In this document: one piece after another, positions 16,961-25,472 of the stretch | Layout of the letters: every line of letters starts with the position of its first letter | Numbering within the stretch: the first letter of the stretch is position 1 | Assembly (NCBI GenBank): GCA_964439605.1 | Contig: CAYTPC010000146.1 | Span: 1-64,000 of the forward strand | Direction: 5' to 3' | Source: JAITWT01 sp964439605 | Lineage (GTDB): Bacteria; Pseudomonadota; Gammaproteobacteria; Burkholderiales; Burkholderiaceae_C | Length of the DNA: 64,000 nucleotides | Notes under the pieces: generated by a model | Told to the model about the DNA's origin: nothing | What the model saw: only the letters and a program-made list of their open reading frames with translations | Databases searched by the model: none | Translations under genes and position numbers: made by a program

Positions 16961-18820
16961 TTACGAGCGGTACATGGCCTCAATCTGCGGCGCATATTTG
17001 GTTGCCACCAATTTGCGCTTGAGCTTCATGGTGGGTGTCAATTCTTCGTCCTCGGCCGTCAGTTGTGTGTCGAGCAGAAAGAATTTTTTGATTTGTTCGA
17101 CGCGCGCGAATTTTTTGTTGACTTCATCAATGATTCCCTGGATGAGATCCAGTACTTCGGGCGCTCGCGTCAGGCTGGCGTAGTTGGAAAAGGGCACGTC
17201 GTTGTCTTGCGCATATTTTTCGACGTTTTCCTGGTCAATCATGATGATCAAGGTCAGGTACGGCCGTTTGTCGCCGATCACCACCGCGTCGGTGATGTAG
17301 GGGCTGAATTTGAGTTCGTTTTCCAGCTCGCTGGGCGTCACGTTCTTGCCGCCGGCGGTGATGATGATGTCCTTCATGCGGTCGGTGATGCGCAGATAGC
17401 CGTCATCGTCGATAGCGCCGACGTCGCCGGTGTGCAGCCAGCCGTCTGCGGTGAAGGTTTCGGCGGTCTTGTCCGGCAGGTTGAGGTAACCGGCAAACAC
17501 GTTGGGGCCTTTGACCTGGATTTCGCCGGTGGCGGGGTCGACCCGGACTTGGTTGTACGGAGCCGCCGGCCCGATCGACCCCATCTTGAGGCGATCCAGC
17601 GGCGCTCCGGTGGAGGCGCCGCAGGTCTCGGTCATGCCCCACACTTCCAGCATCGGCACGCCCAGCGCCAGATACCAGCGGATCAGATCGGGCGCAATCG
17701 GCGCCGCGCCGGTAACCAGGCAGCGCGAGTTGTGAATGCCGATCGACTTGCGCACGTTGTTCAGCGCCAGCCAGCGGGCGACTTGAAACCGCGCCTTTAA
17801 CACGGCCGGAACCGGTTTGCGGGCCAGCACGAGGTCGCTGACACGTCGGCCCGTGTCGAGGGCCCAGTCATAGACGGCCCGCTGCAGCCAGGTGGCTTCC
17901 TTGAGCGAGATGACCACGTTGGAATAGAACTTTTCCCACACGCGCGGCACGGCGGTGAATACGGTGGGGGCGATTTCGCGGACGTTCTCCGGTACGGTGT
18001 CGGGGTTTTCGACGAAGTTCAGCTTGGTGCCGGAGTAGATCGCAAAAAACTCGCCGCCCACACGCTCGGCAATGTGGCACAGCGGCAAAAAGCACATGCA
18101 TTCGTCGCGCTCGGTGCGCGGAATCAAGGTGTTGTAGCCACGCACGGTGTAGGTCAGTCCGCCGTGGGTGTGCATGGCGCCCTTGGGTTTGCCAGTGGTG
18201 CCGGAGGTATAGACCAAGACGGCCAGATCCTCGGGCCGGCAGGCGGCGATGCGCTCGCGCAATTCATTCGGATGTGTGGCGTGGTAGGTGCGGCCCAGTT
18301 CGCGCAGCGCGTCCAGACTGATGACGTCCGGATCGTCCAGATCGTGCAGCCCTTCCATGTCGAACACGATGATCTTCTTGAGCAGCGGCAGTTGTGCGCG
18401 CACTTCGAGCGCCTTGTCGAGTTGCTCGTCGTCTTCCACGAACAGGATCCGGGTGCGCGAATCCTCGCACAGATAGTGCACCTGAGGCGGCGCGTCGGTC
18501 GGGTAGATGCCGTTGGACACGCCACGGCAGGACAGCACCGCCAGATCCGACAGCACCCACTCGATCACCGTGTTGGACAGGATCGATACGGTGTCGCCCT
18601 CCTCGAAGCCCAGGCTCAGCAGCCCGTCGGCGATTTCCTGCACTGCGACGCTGACCTGGTTCCAGCTCCAGCTGTTCCAGATACCGAGGTCTTTTTCGCG
18701 CAGCCACACCGTGTCGCCACGTTTGGCCACCGCGTTCCAGAACATCGCGGGAATGGTGTCGCCGTCGAGCACGCTGGCTGTCTGCGGCTGGATGCGCGAG
18801 AGATCCCAAAGATTCGACAT
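16961..18820 (-). CDS. AMP-forming acyl-CoA synthetase (long-chain type, FadD15-like)
   Basis: A 619-residue adenylate-forming ligase that activates a carboxylic acid with ATP and then transfers it to CoA. The phosphate-binding loop is YTSGTTGKPKGAMHTHGG at 204-221, the adenine/AMP motif is EVWGMTETCGAS, the hinge region is GWLHTGDVGAIDDDGYLRITDRMKD, and the catalytic lysine motif IITAGGKNVTPSELE follows it. Length and the C-terminal KKFFLLDTQLTAEDEELTPTMKLKR block point to the long-chain (FadD15/ACSBG-like) subgroup. The gene lies 2 bases after livF, with GGAGATAGG overlapping the livF stop as ribosome site, and directly before six receptors. Activation of the imported substrate is the likely role; chain length or aromatic nature cannot be decided from sequence. 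Confidence 0.92.
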   Translation of the reverse strand: MSNLWDLSRIQPQTASVLDGDTIPAMFWNAVAKRGDTVWLREKDLGIWNSWSWNQVSVAVQEIADGLLSLGFEEGDTVSILSNTVIEWVLSDLAVLSCRGVSNGIYPTDAPPQVHYLCEDSRTRILFVEDDEQLDKALEVRAQLPLLKKIIVFDMEGLHDLDDPDVISLDALRELGRTYHATHPNELRERIAACRPEDLAVLVYTSGTTGKPKGAMHTHGGLTYTVRGYNTLIPRTERDECMCFLPLCHIAERVGGEFFAIYSGTKLNFVENPDTVPENVREIAPTVFTAVPRVWEKFYSNVVISLKEATWLQRAVYDWALDTGRRVSDLVLARKPVPAVLKARFQVARWLALNNVRKSIGIHNSRCLVTGAAPIAPDLIRWYLALGVPMLEVWGMTETCGASTGAPLDRLKMGSIGPAAPYNQVRVDPATGEIQVKGPNVFAGYLNLPDKTAETFTADGWLHTGDVGAIDDDGYLRITDRMKDIIITAGGKNVTPSELENELKFSPYITDAVVIGDKRPYLTLIIMIDQENVEKYAQDNDVPFSNYASLTRAPEVLDLIQGIIDEVNKKFARVEQIKKFFLLDTQLTAEDEELTPTMKLKRKLVATKYAPQIEAMYRS

Positions 18821-18822
18821 GC

Positions 18823-19629
18823 CTATCTCCAGGTTTTCCTTTTTTTCCAGCGCCGCTCACCGCGTACGCCGACATCCTTCATGCCGAGATAGAACTCCTT
18901 GATGTCCTCCTTCTCGCGTAGACGGGCGCAGGTGTCTTCCATGACGATGCGGCCGTTTTCCAGCACATAGCCATAGTCGGCGGTATTGAGCGCCATGTTG
19001 GCGTTTTGCTCGACCAGCAAAATGGTGGTGCCGCGCTCCCGATTGATGCGCACCACGATTTCAAAGATTTCCTTGGTCAAGCGCGGCGACAGGCCAAGAC
19101 TGGGTTCGTCCAGCAGGATCAGGTCGGGCGCGGCCATCAGTGCCCGGCTGATGGACAGCATCTGCTGCTGGCCGCCGGACAGCAGGCCAGCGTCTTGCGT
19201 GGCGCGCTCTTTCAGAATCGGGAAGTAGGCATACACCTGCTCCATGTCGCGCGTCACGCCGTCGCGGTCTTTGCGGGTATAGGCGCCCATGAGCAGGTTG
19301 TCGCGCACCGACAGCAGTGGGAATACCTCGCGCCCTTCGGGGACATGCGACAGCCCCTGGCGCACGATGTAGGCCGGGTCGCGGGCGGTGATGTTGCTGC
19401 CATTGAACTCGACCACGCCCTTGAGCGGATCAATGATGCCGGAAATGGTTTTCAGGATCGTGCTCTTGCCGGCGCCATTGCTGCCGAGCACGGTGACGAT
19501 TTGGCCCCGTGGCACTTGCAGGCTGATGCCGCGGATGGCTTTGACGGGACCGTAGGCGCTTTCAACGTTCAGCAGCTTGAGCACGACGTTGGCGCTTTGA
19601 CTGGCGGGGGGCGGCGGCGCGGCGGTCAT
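18823..19629 (-). CDS. livF: HAAT-family ABC transporter ATP-binding protein LivF
   Basis: A 268-residue ATPase of the branched-chain amino acid type uptake transporters. Walker A is GSNGAGKST at about 53-61, the signature is LLSGGQQQM, Walker B is DLILLDEPSLGLSP and the switch His is in TTILLVEQNANMAL. About 20 extra residues at the N-terminus precede the domain and a basic tail (RRWKKRKTWR) ends it. The start ATG overlaps the livG stop (ATGA) and the stop is TAG, one of few amber stops in this window. It pairs with LivG to energise LivHM. Confidence 0.94.
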   Translation of the reverse strand: MTAAPPPPASQSANVVLKLLNVESAYGPVKAIRGISLQVPRGQIVTVLGSNGAGKSTILKTISGIIDPLKGVVEFNGSNITARDPAYIVRQGLSHVPEGREVFPLLSVRDNLLMGAYTRKDRDGVTRDMEQVYAYFPILKERATQDAGLLSGGQQQMLSISRALMAAPDLILLDEPSLGLSPRLTKEIFEIVVRINRERGTTILLVEQNANMALNTADYGYVLENGRIVMEDTCARLREKEDIKEFYLGMKDVGVRGERRWKKRKTWR

Positions 19630-20438
19630 GCCGTTCTCCTCAGTGAGGCTACGTCGTCGATCGAACCGAGATAGGCCTCGGCCACGGCAGGATCGGCCTG
19701 CACTTCGCGCGGCGTGCCCGTGGCCAGCACCTGACCCTGGTTCATCGCCACCACGCGGTCGGACACGCGCGACACCAGCGTCATGTCGTGCTCCACCATC
19801 AGCACGGTAACGCCCAACTCGCGCACGATGTCCTGAATCCAGAACGACATGTCGTCGGTCTCCTCGACATTGAGGCCGGACGAAGGTTCATCCAATAACA
19901 AAAGCCGCGGCTCGGCGCACAGGGCGCGCGCCAGTTCCACCACCTTGCGCACGCCGTAGGGCAGGCCGGCCACCAGCGTCTCGCGGTAATGTTGCAAGTC
20001 GAGCAGGTCAATCACGTGCTCGACGCGCTCGCGTGCCTGCAACTCCGCCGCGCGCGTGGCGGGCGTGAACAGCAGCTCGCTCCAAAATCCCGTCTGCCGA
20101 TGCGTGTGGCGCCCGATCAGCAAGTTGTGCAGAACCGTGGCCTGCTCGAACAGCTCGATGTTCTGGAAGGTGCGCGCAATGCCCAGCGAAGCCACCCGGT
20201 GCGGTGGCTGCGTCAACAGCCGGATCGTTCCGTGGGGTCCCGCGTAGTTGATCTCGCCGCTCGTGGGGGTATAGATGCGGCTGATCAGATTGAATACCGT
20301 GGTCTTGCCAGCGCCGTTGGGGCCGATCAGCGTGAGCACTTCGCCGCGCCGCACGTCGAAGCTGACATCGTTGACGGCCAGCACGCCGCCGAAGCGCACG
20401 CGGAGGTTTCTGGCCGAAAGAAGGATATCGTCACTCAT
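19626..20438 (-). CDS. livG: HAAT-family ABC transporter ATP-binding protein LivG
   Basis: A 270-residue ATPase with Walker A GPNGAGKTT, the LivG-specific GIARTFQNIELF segment, Walker B RLLLLDEPSSGLN and switch region VLMVEHDMTLV. The signature motif reads LPYGVRKVVELARAL, the usual LivG variant of LSGGQ. ATG 20438 is fused to the livM stop as TGATG; a GTG one codon earlier is also possible. It forms the second nucleotide-binding subunit of the transporter. Confidence 0.94.
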   Translation of the reverse strand: MSDDILLSARNLRVRFGGVLAVNDVSFDVRRGEVLTLIGPNGAGKTTVFNLISRIYTPTSGEINYAGPHGTIRLLTQPPHRVASLGIARTFQNIELFEQATVLHNLLIGRHTHRQTGFWSELLFTPATRAAELQARERVEHVIDLLDLQHYRETLVAGLPYGVRKVVELARALCAEPRLLLLDEPSSGLNVEETDDMSFWIQDIVRELGVTVLMVEHDMTLVSRVSDRVVAMNQGQVLATGTPREVQADPAVAEAYLGSIDDVASLRRTA

Positions 20439-21514
20439 CACTTCAACCTATCGGACTTCTGGAAGGTCTTCTGACGCTTGAACATGCCCTTGCGGTAGAA
20501 GGGAAACAGCTCCAGCCAGGTGCGAATTTTCAGCCAACGGCCATACAGGCCAAGAGGCTCGAACAGCACGAACGCAATCAGTACCACGCCGTACACCACG
20601 GCCTGAAGGCCCGGCGCTTGGCCGATGGCGTCGGGCAGATAGTCCTTTGCGAGCGCGATCAGTTGCGGCATGGCGATCAGGAATATGGCGCCCAGGAACG
20701 CGCCATGCACTGAACCGAGGCCGCCGACCACCACCAGCAGCAGCAGGTCCACGGATTGGAAAATGCTGAACTGATCGGGCGACAGAAAGCGCAGCTTGTG
20801 CGCGTACAGGGCGCCGCCCAGCCCGGCCAGCGCGGCCGAGAAGGCGAACGCCAAGGTCTTGTAGCGTGCCAAATGAATGCCCATGCTCTGCGCCGAAATC
20901 TCCGAATCGCGGATAGCGACGAAGGCGCGTCCAGTTGGGCTGCGCAGCAGGTTGAGCGTACCCAGGGTTACCAGCACAGTGGTCACCAGGCAGATGAAAT
21001 AAAAACCTTCCGATGAATTAATCTGCCAACTGAAGATGACGGGCGGCTTGACGTGCATGCCGGCGTTGCCACCAGTCACGCTTTCCCAGCGCGCGAACAC
21101 CTCCTCGACGATGAAGCCGAACGCCAGGGTGGCAATAGCCAGATAGATGCCCTTGACGCGCAGCGCGGGCAATCCGACCACCACACCGACCGCAGCCGCC
21201 AGCACGGCCGCGCAGGCCATGGCGATCGGGAACGGCACCCCCAGATTGGTCAACACCGCTTGGGTGTATGCGCCCACCCCCATGAAGGCGGCGTGCCCCA
21301 TCGAGAATTGACCCGTGAAGCCGGACAGCAGCATCAACCCCAGTCCGACGATGCCGTAAATCAGCACGAAAGTCAGTTGAGCCAGCCAGTACGCCGGCAT
21401 CAGCCAAGGCGCGGCCAGCAATAGCAGCAATAGCAGCGAATACCAGAACACGTGGCCGCCGTGCTTGGCCAGGCGGATGTCCTGCTCATAACTGGTCTTG
21501 AAGATGAAGCGCAT
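20438..21514 (-). CDS. livM: HAAT-family ABC transporter permease LivM
   Basis: A 358-residue permease with 8-10 hydrophobic spans. The segment TGQFSMGHAAFMGVGAYTQAVL and the later ALAGLGGALYAHKL and VVVGGLGSVHGAFLGA blocks are hallmarks of LivM. It lies 14 bases after livH and leads directly into livG. The N-terminus carries a charged segment (TSYEQDIRLAKHGG) common in LivM proteins from this bacterial order. Confidence 0.94.
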   Translation of the reverse strand: MRFIFKTSYEQDIRLAKHGGHVFWYSLLLLLLLAAPWLMPAYWLAQLTFVLIYGIVGLGLMLLSGFTGQFSMGHAAFMGVGAYTQAVLTNLGVPFPIAMACAAVLAAAVGVVVGLPALRVKGIYLAIATLAFGFIVEEVFARWESVTGGNAGMHVKPPVIFSWQINSSEGFYFICLVTTVLVTLGTLNLLRSPTGRAFVAIRDSEISAQSMGIHLARYKTLAFAFSAALAGLGGALYAHKLRFLSPDQFSIFQSVDLLLLVVVGGLGSVHGAFLGAIFLIAMPQLIALAKDYLPDAIGQAPGLQAVVYGVVLIAFVLFEPLGLYGRWLKIRTWLELFPFYRKGMFKRQKTFQKSDRLK

Positions 21515-21528
21515 CGCGGTTCAGGCCC

Positions 21529-22404
21529 TTATACCTTCTTGCGCAGCCGTTCGCCGAACAGGCCGTTGGGCCTGATCATCAGCATGAGCAGCACCACAAT
21601 ATAGGCGGCGGTGTCCTTGAATCCTTCGGGCAAATAAAAGCCCGCCAGCGACTCGATCACCCCGATGATCAGCCCGCCCACGATGCTGCCCGGCAAGCTG
21701 CCAAAGCCGCCGACCACCGCCGCCGGAAACGCTTTCATGCCAATCAAGCCCATGTTGGCATGGACGAAGGTAATGGGCGCCAACAGCAGCCCGGCGACCG
21801 CCGCCACCGCCGCCGCCAGCCCCCACGCCAGACCGTTCAGCCGCTTGACCGGAATACCCATGTAGTACGCCGCCAGTTGGTTCTGTGACGACGCCTGCAT
21901 GGCGATGCCCAGTTTGCTGTACTTGAACATGACGTACAGCCCCGCGCACAGCAGCGTGGTCACGGCGATCACCACCAGTTGCTCGGCGCTGAGCACCAGT
22001 TCGCCGAAGTTCCAGGTCATATCCTTGTATGGCACTGGCAAGGTGTGGGTTTCGGTGCCGATGCCGGGAATGACCGTAATCAGGCCGCGCGCCACGTAAC
22101 CGATGCCGATGGTCAGCATCACGACAGAAAATGCAGGCTGGCCCAGGATGGGCCGGATGATGATGCTCTCCAGCAGTACGCCGAACACCGCCATCGCGGC
22201 AATGGCCGCCAGTACCGACAGCCAGAAGGGGAAGCTCAGCATCGTCATGCACGCCAAGCCACAGAACGCGCCCAGCATCATCAGCTCACCTTGGGCAAAA
22301 CTGACGGTCTCGGTAGCCTTGTAGATCAGCACGAAGCCGAGCGCGATCAAGCCGTAGATGCAACCTTGGGCGGTGCCACTGATCACTAACTGCAGAAATT
22401 GCAA
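21529..22404 (-). CDS. livH: HAAT-family ABC transporter permease LivH
   Basis: A 291-residue permease with about eight spans, starting QLVISGTAQGCIYGLIALGF, the canonical LivH start. The motif KAFPAAVVGGFGSLPGSIVGG matches the LivH coupling region. The ATG at 22404 has a GGAGA site six bases away. As the first gene of the -strand unit, its upstream 50-100 bases (22405-22500) should hold the operon promoter; the segment is AT-rich and offers CATAAT and TATAAA as possible -10 boxes, but no good -35 element, so I leave the promoter unassigned. Confidence 0.94.
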   Translation of the reverse strand: MQFLQLVISGTAQGCIYGLIALGFVLIYKATETVSFAQGELMMLGAFCGLACMTMLSFPFWLSVLAAIAAMAVFGVLLESIIIRPILGQPAFSVVMLTIGIGYVARGLITVIPGIGTETHTLPVPYKDMTWNFGELVLSAEQLVVIAVTTLLCAGLYVMFKYSKLGIAMQASSQNQLAAYYMGIPVKRLNGLAWGLAAAVAAVAGLLLAPITFVHANMGLIGMKAFPAAVVGGFGSLPGSIVGGLIIGVIESLAGFYLPEGFKDTAAYIVVLLMLMIRPNGLFGERLRKKV

Positions 22405-22454
22405 ACTGTCTCTCCGGTCGAGTATGTGGTCGTCGTCGATACATACCGTTTATA

Positions 22455-22781
22455 TTATGAAGAGCGCAGAAAACAGTACCAAAAAACCCTAACAGGTTCC
22501 TGAATTATGGTTTTGGATTGGGGATTTTTGTTTTTTAGGTGTTTTGCCTCTTGTGCATTTGCCGGGAGTCGCATCGGCAATAAACATACCGGGATTTTCC
22601 GGTTCTCCGGTTCGTATCCCAGATGTCTCATGGCGGCGAGGAAAACTTGCCTGACCTGACCAGCGGATCCGCCTTCTGGTGCAATCTGACCCAAGGATAG
22701 TGTTGCAGGTTCGTCGGCCGATGCGACGGACGCCGTCATGGCAATGGCCAATGACAGCGCCCGACTTATCGTGGCAAGCAC
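22455..22781 (-). pseudogene. Truncated secreted protein, possible substrate-binding protein remnant
   Basis: A 108-codon frame with GTG start and a nearby AAGG site. Residues 1-22 form a plausible signal peptide (SLAIAMTASVASA). The next stretch (LSLGQIAPEGGSAGQVRQVFLAAMRHLGYEPENR) resembles the beginning of PF04392-type ABC substrate-binding proteins, which open with a beta strand and the FxxGLRxLGY motif; then similarity stops and the frame runs into unusually AT-rich DNA (about 22440-22560), ending as low-quality Lys/Asn/Ser-rich sequence. I read it as the 5' remnant of a lost gene. A small real gene is the alternative. The family link is tentative. Confidence 0.35.
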
Positions 22782-22859
22782 GGCAGCCTTGCTTTTACTG
22801 CATCAATGACGGCCAACCGGGGGTTTACTGAATTTTGGATTTCCACCGGCGGCCGTATT

Positions 22860-23702
22860 TCACCGGTTGTTCCGCTGCATGAACACCAGTTTCTCGAACA
22901 GCGTCACGTCCTGTTCATTTTTGAGCAAGGCACCCACCAGCGGCGGCACGGTCACCTTGTCGTCCTTGCTTTGCAGGGCTTCGAGCGGAATGTCCTCGGC
23001 CACCAGCAGCTTGAGCCAGTCGAGCAGTTCGGATGTCGACGGCTTTTTCTTCAGGCCAGGCAGGTTGCGCACGTCGTAGAAGGTCTTCATCGCCGCCGTC
23101 AGCAGCGTCTGCTTGAGATCGGGGAAGTGCACGTCAACGATGCGCTTCATCGTCTCCGGATCAGGAAACTTGATGTAGTGGAAGAAGCAACGGCGCAAGA
23201 AGGCATCGGGTAGTTCCTTCTCGTTGTTGGAGGTGATGAACACCAGCGGCCTGTGTTTGGCTCGAACGAGTTCGCGCGTCTCATAGCAGTAGAACTCCAT
23301 GCGGTCGAGCTCGCGCAGCAGGTCGTTGGGAAACTCGATGTCGGCTTTGTCGATTTCGTCGATTAGCAGCGCAATCGGCTCGTCGGCCGTGAAGGCCTGC
23401 CACAGCACGCCCTTGACGATGTAGTTCTGGATGTCCTTGACGCGCTCGTCGCCCAGTTGCGAGTCGCGCAAACGGTTCACGGCGTCGTACTCGTACAGAC
23501 CCTGCTGGGCCTTGGTGGTCGATTTGATGTGCCATTGCAGCAGCGGCAAGCCCAGCGCTTGCGCGACCTCCTCGGCCAACATCGTTTTGCCGGTTCCGGG
23601 TTCGCCCTTGACCAGCAAAGGCCGCTTGAGTGTGATGGATGCGTTGACCGCCAACATCAGGTCTTGTGTGGCGACGTAGTTATCAGAACCTTGGAATTTC
23701 AT
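22860..23702 (-). CDS. MoxR-family AAA+ ATPase
   Basis: A 280-residue AAA+ protein: Walker A GEPGTGKTMLAEE near residue 37, Walker B ALLIDEIDKAD near 110, sensor 1 FITSNNEKELPDAFLRRC with the arginine finger. The extension after the core (PSTSELLDWLKLL) is typical for MoxR. MoxR proteins act as chaperones that insert metals or cofactors, usually with a VWA-domain partner encoded next door; no VWA gene is found here on the downstream side (22.4-22.8 kb holds only a remnant), so the partner lies elsewhere or is absent. No strong ribosome site is seen before ATG 23702. Confidence 0.9.
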   Translation of the reverse strand: MKFQGSDNYVATQDLMLAVNASITLKRPLLVKGEPGTGKTMLAEEVAQALGLPLLQWHIKSTTKAQQGLYEYDAVNRLRDSQLGDERVKDIQNYIVKGVLWQAFTADEPIALLIDEIDKADIEFPNDLLRELDRMEFYCYETRELVRAKHRPLVFITSNNEKELPDAFLRRCFFHYIKFPDPETMKRIVDVHFPDLKQTLLTAAMKTFYDVRNLPGLKKKPSTSELLDWLKLLVAEDIPLEALQSKDDKVTVPPLVGALLKNEQDVTLFEKLVFMQRNNR

Positions 23703-23862
23703 TTTGGGCGCAAGGAGTTAAAGCAACAAAGACAAAAAGCGTACCCGAGTTTTGGCCTTCTTACGGGCCGTGTTGTCACCTATGCGATGCGGGCGTGCCA
23801 AAGCGACGTCGAAAAGACGATGAACAGGCGCTAAAAAAAGGCCTGAACAAGCTGGCAGCGTT

Positions 23863-25422
23863 TTAATGCGCCCCGGCCGCCGCATCAGCCGCGCCTGCGT
23901 CGTGTGAGGGCCTGGCGAGCCACACAAAGGGGATCAGCGCCAGGAACAACAACGCCGAAACGTGAAACACGTCGGAAACCGCCAGCATGAAAGCTTGCTG
24001 GTCAGTGAGCCGGTTCAGTTGCATGAGTATCTGCTGGGCGCCCAGGCCCGCGCCATCCAGGCCACGGATCGCACTCGTCAGGGCCGCATTGCCGTTGTTG
24101 ATGGTTTCTGCCAGTTGCGCATGATGCAGCGTGGCGCGGTGGTCCCACAGCGTGGTGGTGATCGAGGTGCCCATCGCGCCGGCAACCATGCGCAGGAAAT
24201 TCGACAGGCCCGATGCCGACGGAATCCGCTCGGCCGGAATGCCTGAAAGCGTGATCGTCACCAGCGGAATGAAAAAGCAGGCCGTGGCGATCCCCTGGAT
24301 GATGGTCGGCACCATGATCGTGCCCAGATTGGTGTCGACGGTGAAGTGCGAGCGCATCCACAGCACCAGTGCAAACACGAGAAAGGAGACGGTGGCATAG
24401 CGCCGCGGATCGACGCGCGCGATGGTCAGGCCGACCATCGGGGTCAGTATCACCGCCAGCAATCCGACGGGAGCCATCACCATTCCCGCGATGGTGGCGG
24501 TATAGCCCATCCATTGCTGCAACCACAGCGGCAGGATCACTACGTTGCCGAAGAACAGGCCAAACCCGACCGCCATGACCACTGATCCAGTCAAGAAATT
24601 GCGACCCTTGAACAGCGAGAGATCAACGACCGGATGCTTGTCGGTCAGTTCCCAGATCAGGAAAAAACAGAACCCGACCGCCGCCACCACCGCCAAGGCG
24701 ACGATCTGGCCCGAGTGGAACCAGTCCAGATCCTTGCCCTTGTCGAGCATGATTTGCAGCGCGCCGACCCAAACCACCAGCAGCGCCAGGCCGACCGCGT
24801 CGATGGGCACTTTGCGCGTCGCGCTCTCGCGCTTGTGATAGATCGCCCAGACGATGCCCGCGGCGATCAGGCCGCCCGGAACATTGATATAGAAAATCCA
24901 CGGCCACGAGATGTTGTCGGTAATCCATCCGCCCAGCAGCGGTCCCATCACGGGCGCGATCAGCGTGGTCATCGACCACATGGCCATCGCCGTGCCGGCC
25001 TTGGCCCTCGGGTAGGAAGACAGCAGCAGCGTCTGCGACAGCGGAATCATCGGCCCGGCGACGAAGCCTTGCAGCACCCGAAAGGCGATCAGCATCGTCA
25101 TGTTCGGCGCCAGGCCGCACAGCGCCGAGCTGACGATGAACAGCAGTACGCTCAACAGAAACAGCCGCACCTGCCCGAAACGCTGGGTGAGCCAGCCCGT
25201 CAGCGGCACTGCGATCGCATTGGCGACGCCGAAGCTCGTGATGACCCACGTGCCCTGCGAGATACTCACCCCCAGATCGCCGGAAATGGCCGGCAGCGAC
25301 ACGTTGGCGATCGACGAATCGAGCACGTTCATGAAGGTCGCCGCCGACAGGGCGAGCGTGCCCCACACGCGCGCGGCGCCTTCAAGCGGCGGCAACGGCT
25401 TGAAGGACGAAGCGGCAGTCAT
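23863..25422 (-). CDS. DHA2-family multidrug efflux permease (EmrB-like)
   Basis: A 519-residue major facilitator protein with about 14 membrane spans. Motif C-like and antiporter signatures are visible: LDSSIANVSLPAISGDLG in span 1, LTGWLTQRFGQ in loop 2-3 and GPLLGGWITDNISWPWIFYINVPGG in span 5 and the following loop. This is the EmrB/QacA DHA2 type. With the HlyD-type adaptor and the NodT-type channel encoded just before it on the same strand, it would form a tripartite pump spanning both membranes, expelling hydrophobic toxins. It lies 50 bases after the adaptor gene. Confidence 0.93.
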   Translation of the reverse strand: MTAASSFKPLPPLEGAARVWGTLALSAATFMNVLDSSIANVSLPAISGDLGVSISQGTWVITSFGVANAIAVPLTGWLTQRFGQVRLFLLSVLLFIVSSALCGLAPNMTMLIAFRVLQGFVAGPMIPLSQTLLLSSYPRAKAGTAMAMWSMTTLIAPVMGPLLGGWITDNISWPWIFYINVPGGLIAAGIVWAIYHKRESATRKVPIDAVGLALLVVWVGALQIMLDKGKDLDWFHSGQIVALAVVAAVGFCFFLIWELTDKHPVVDLSLFKGRNFLTGSVVMAVGFGLFFGNVVILPLWLQQWMGYTATIAGMVMAPVGLLAVILTPMVGLTIARVDPRRYATVSFLVFALVLWMRSHFTVDTNLGTIMVPTIIQGIATACFFIPLVTITLSGIPAERIPSASGLSNFLRMVAGAMGTSITTTLWDHRATLHHAQLAETINNGNAALTSAIRGLDGAGLGAQQILMQLNRLTDQQAFMLAVSDVFHVSALLFLALIPFVWLARPSHDAGAADAAAGAH

Positions 25423-25472
25423 GCAGCGATTTTGACGAATGCGCCCGGATGGATCGCCCGGTTACCGGCCGC

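Noticed and set aside
23820..23866. T-rich stretch after the EmrB-like gene as terminator
   Set aside because: The T-run lies inside a poor palindrome with only five or six pairs; no proper stem precedes it.
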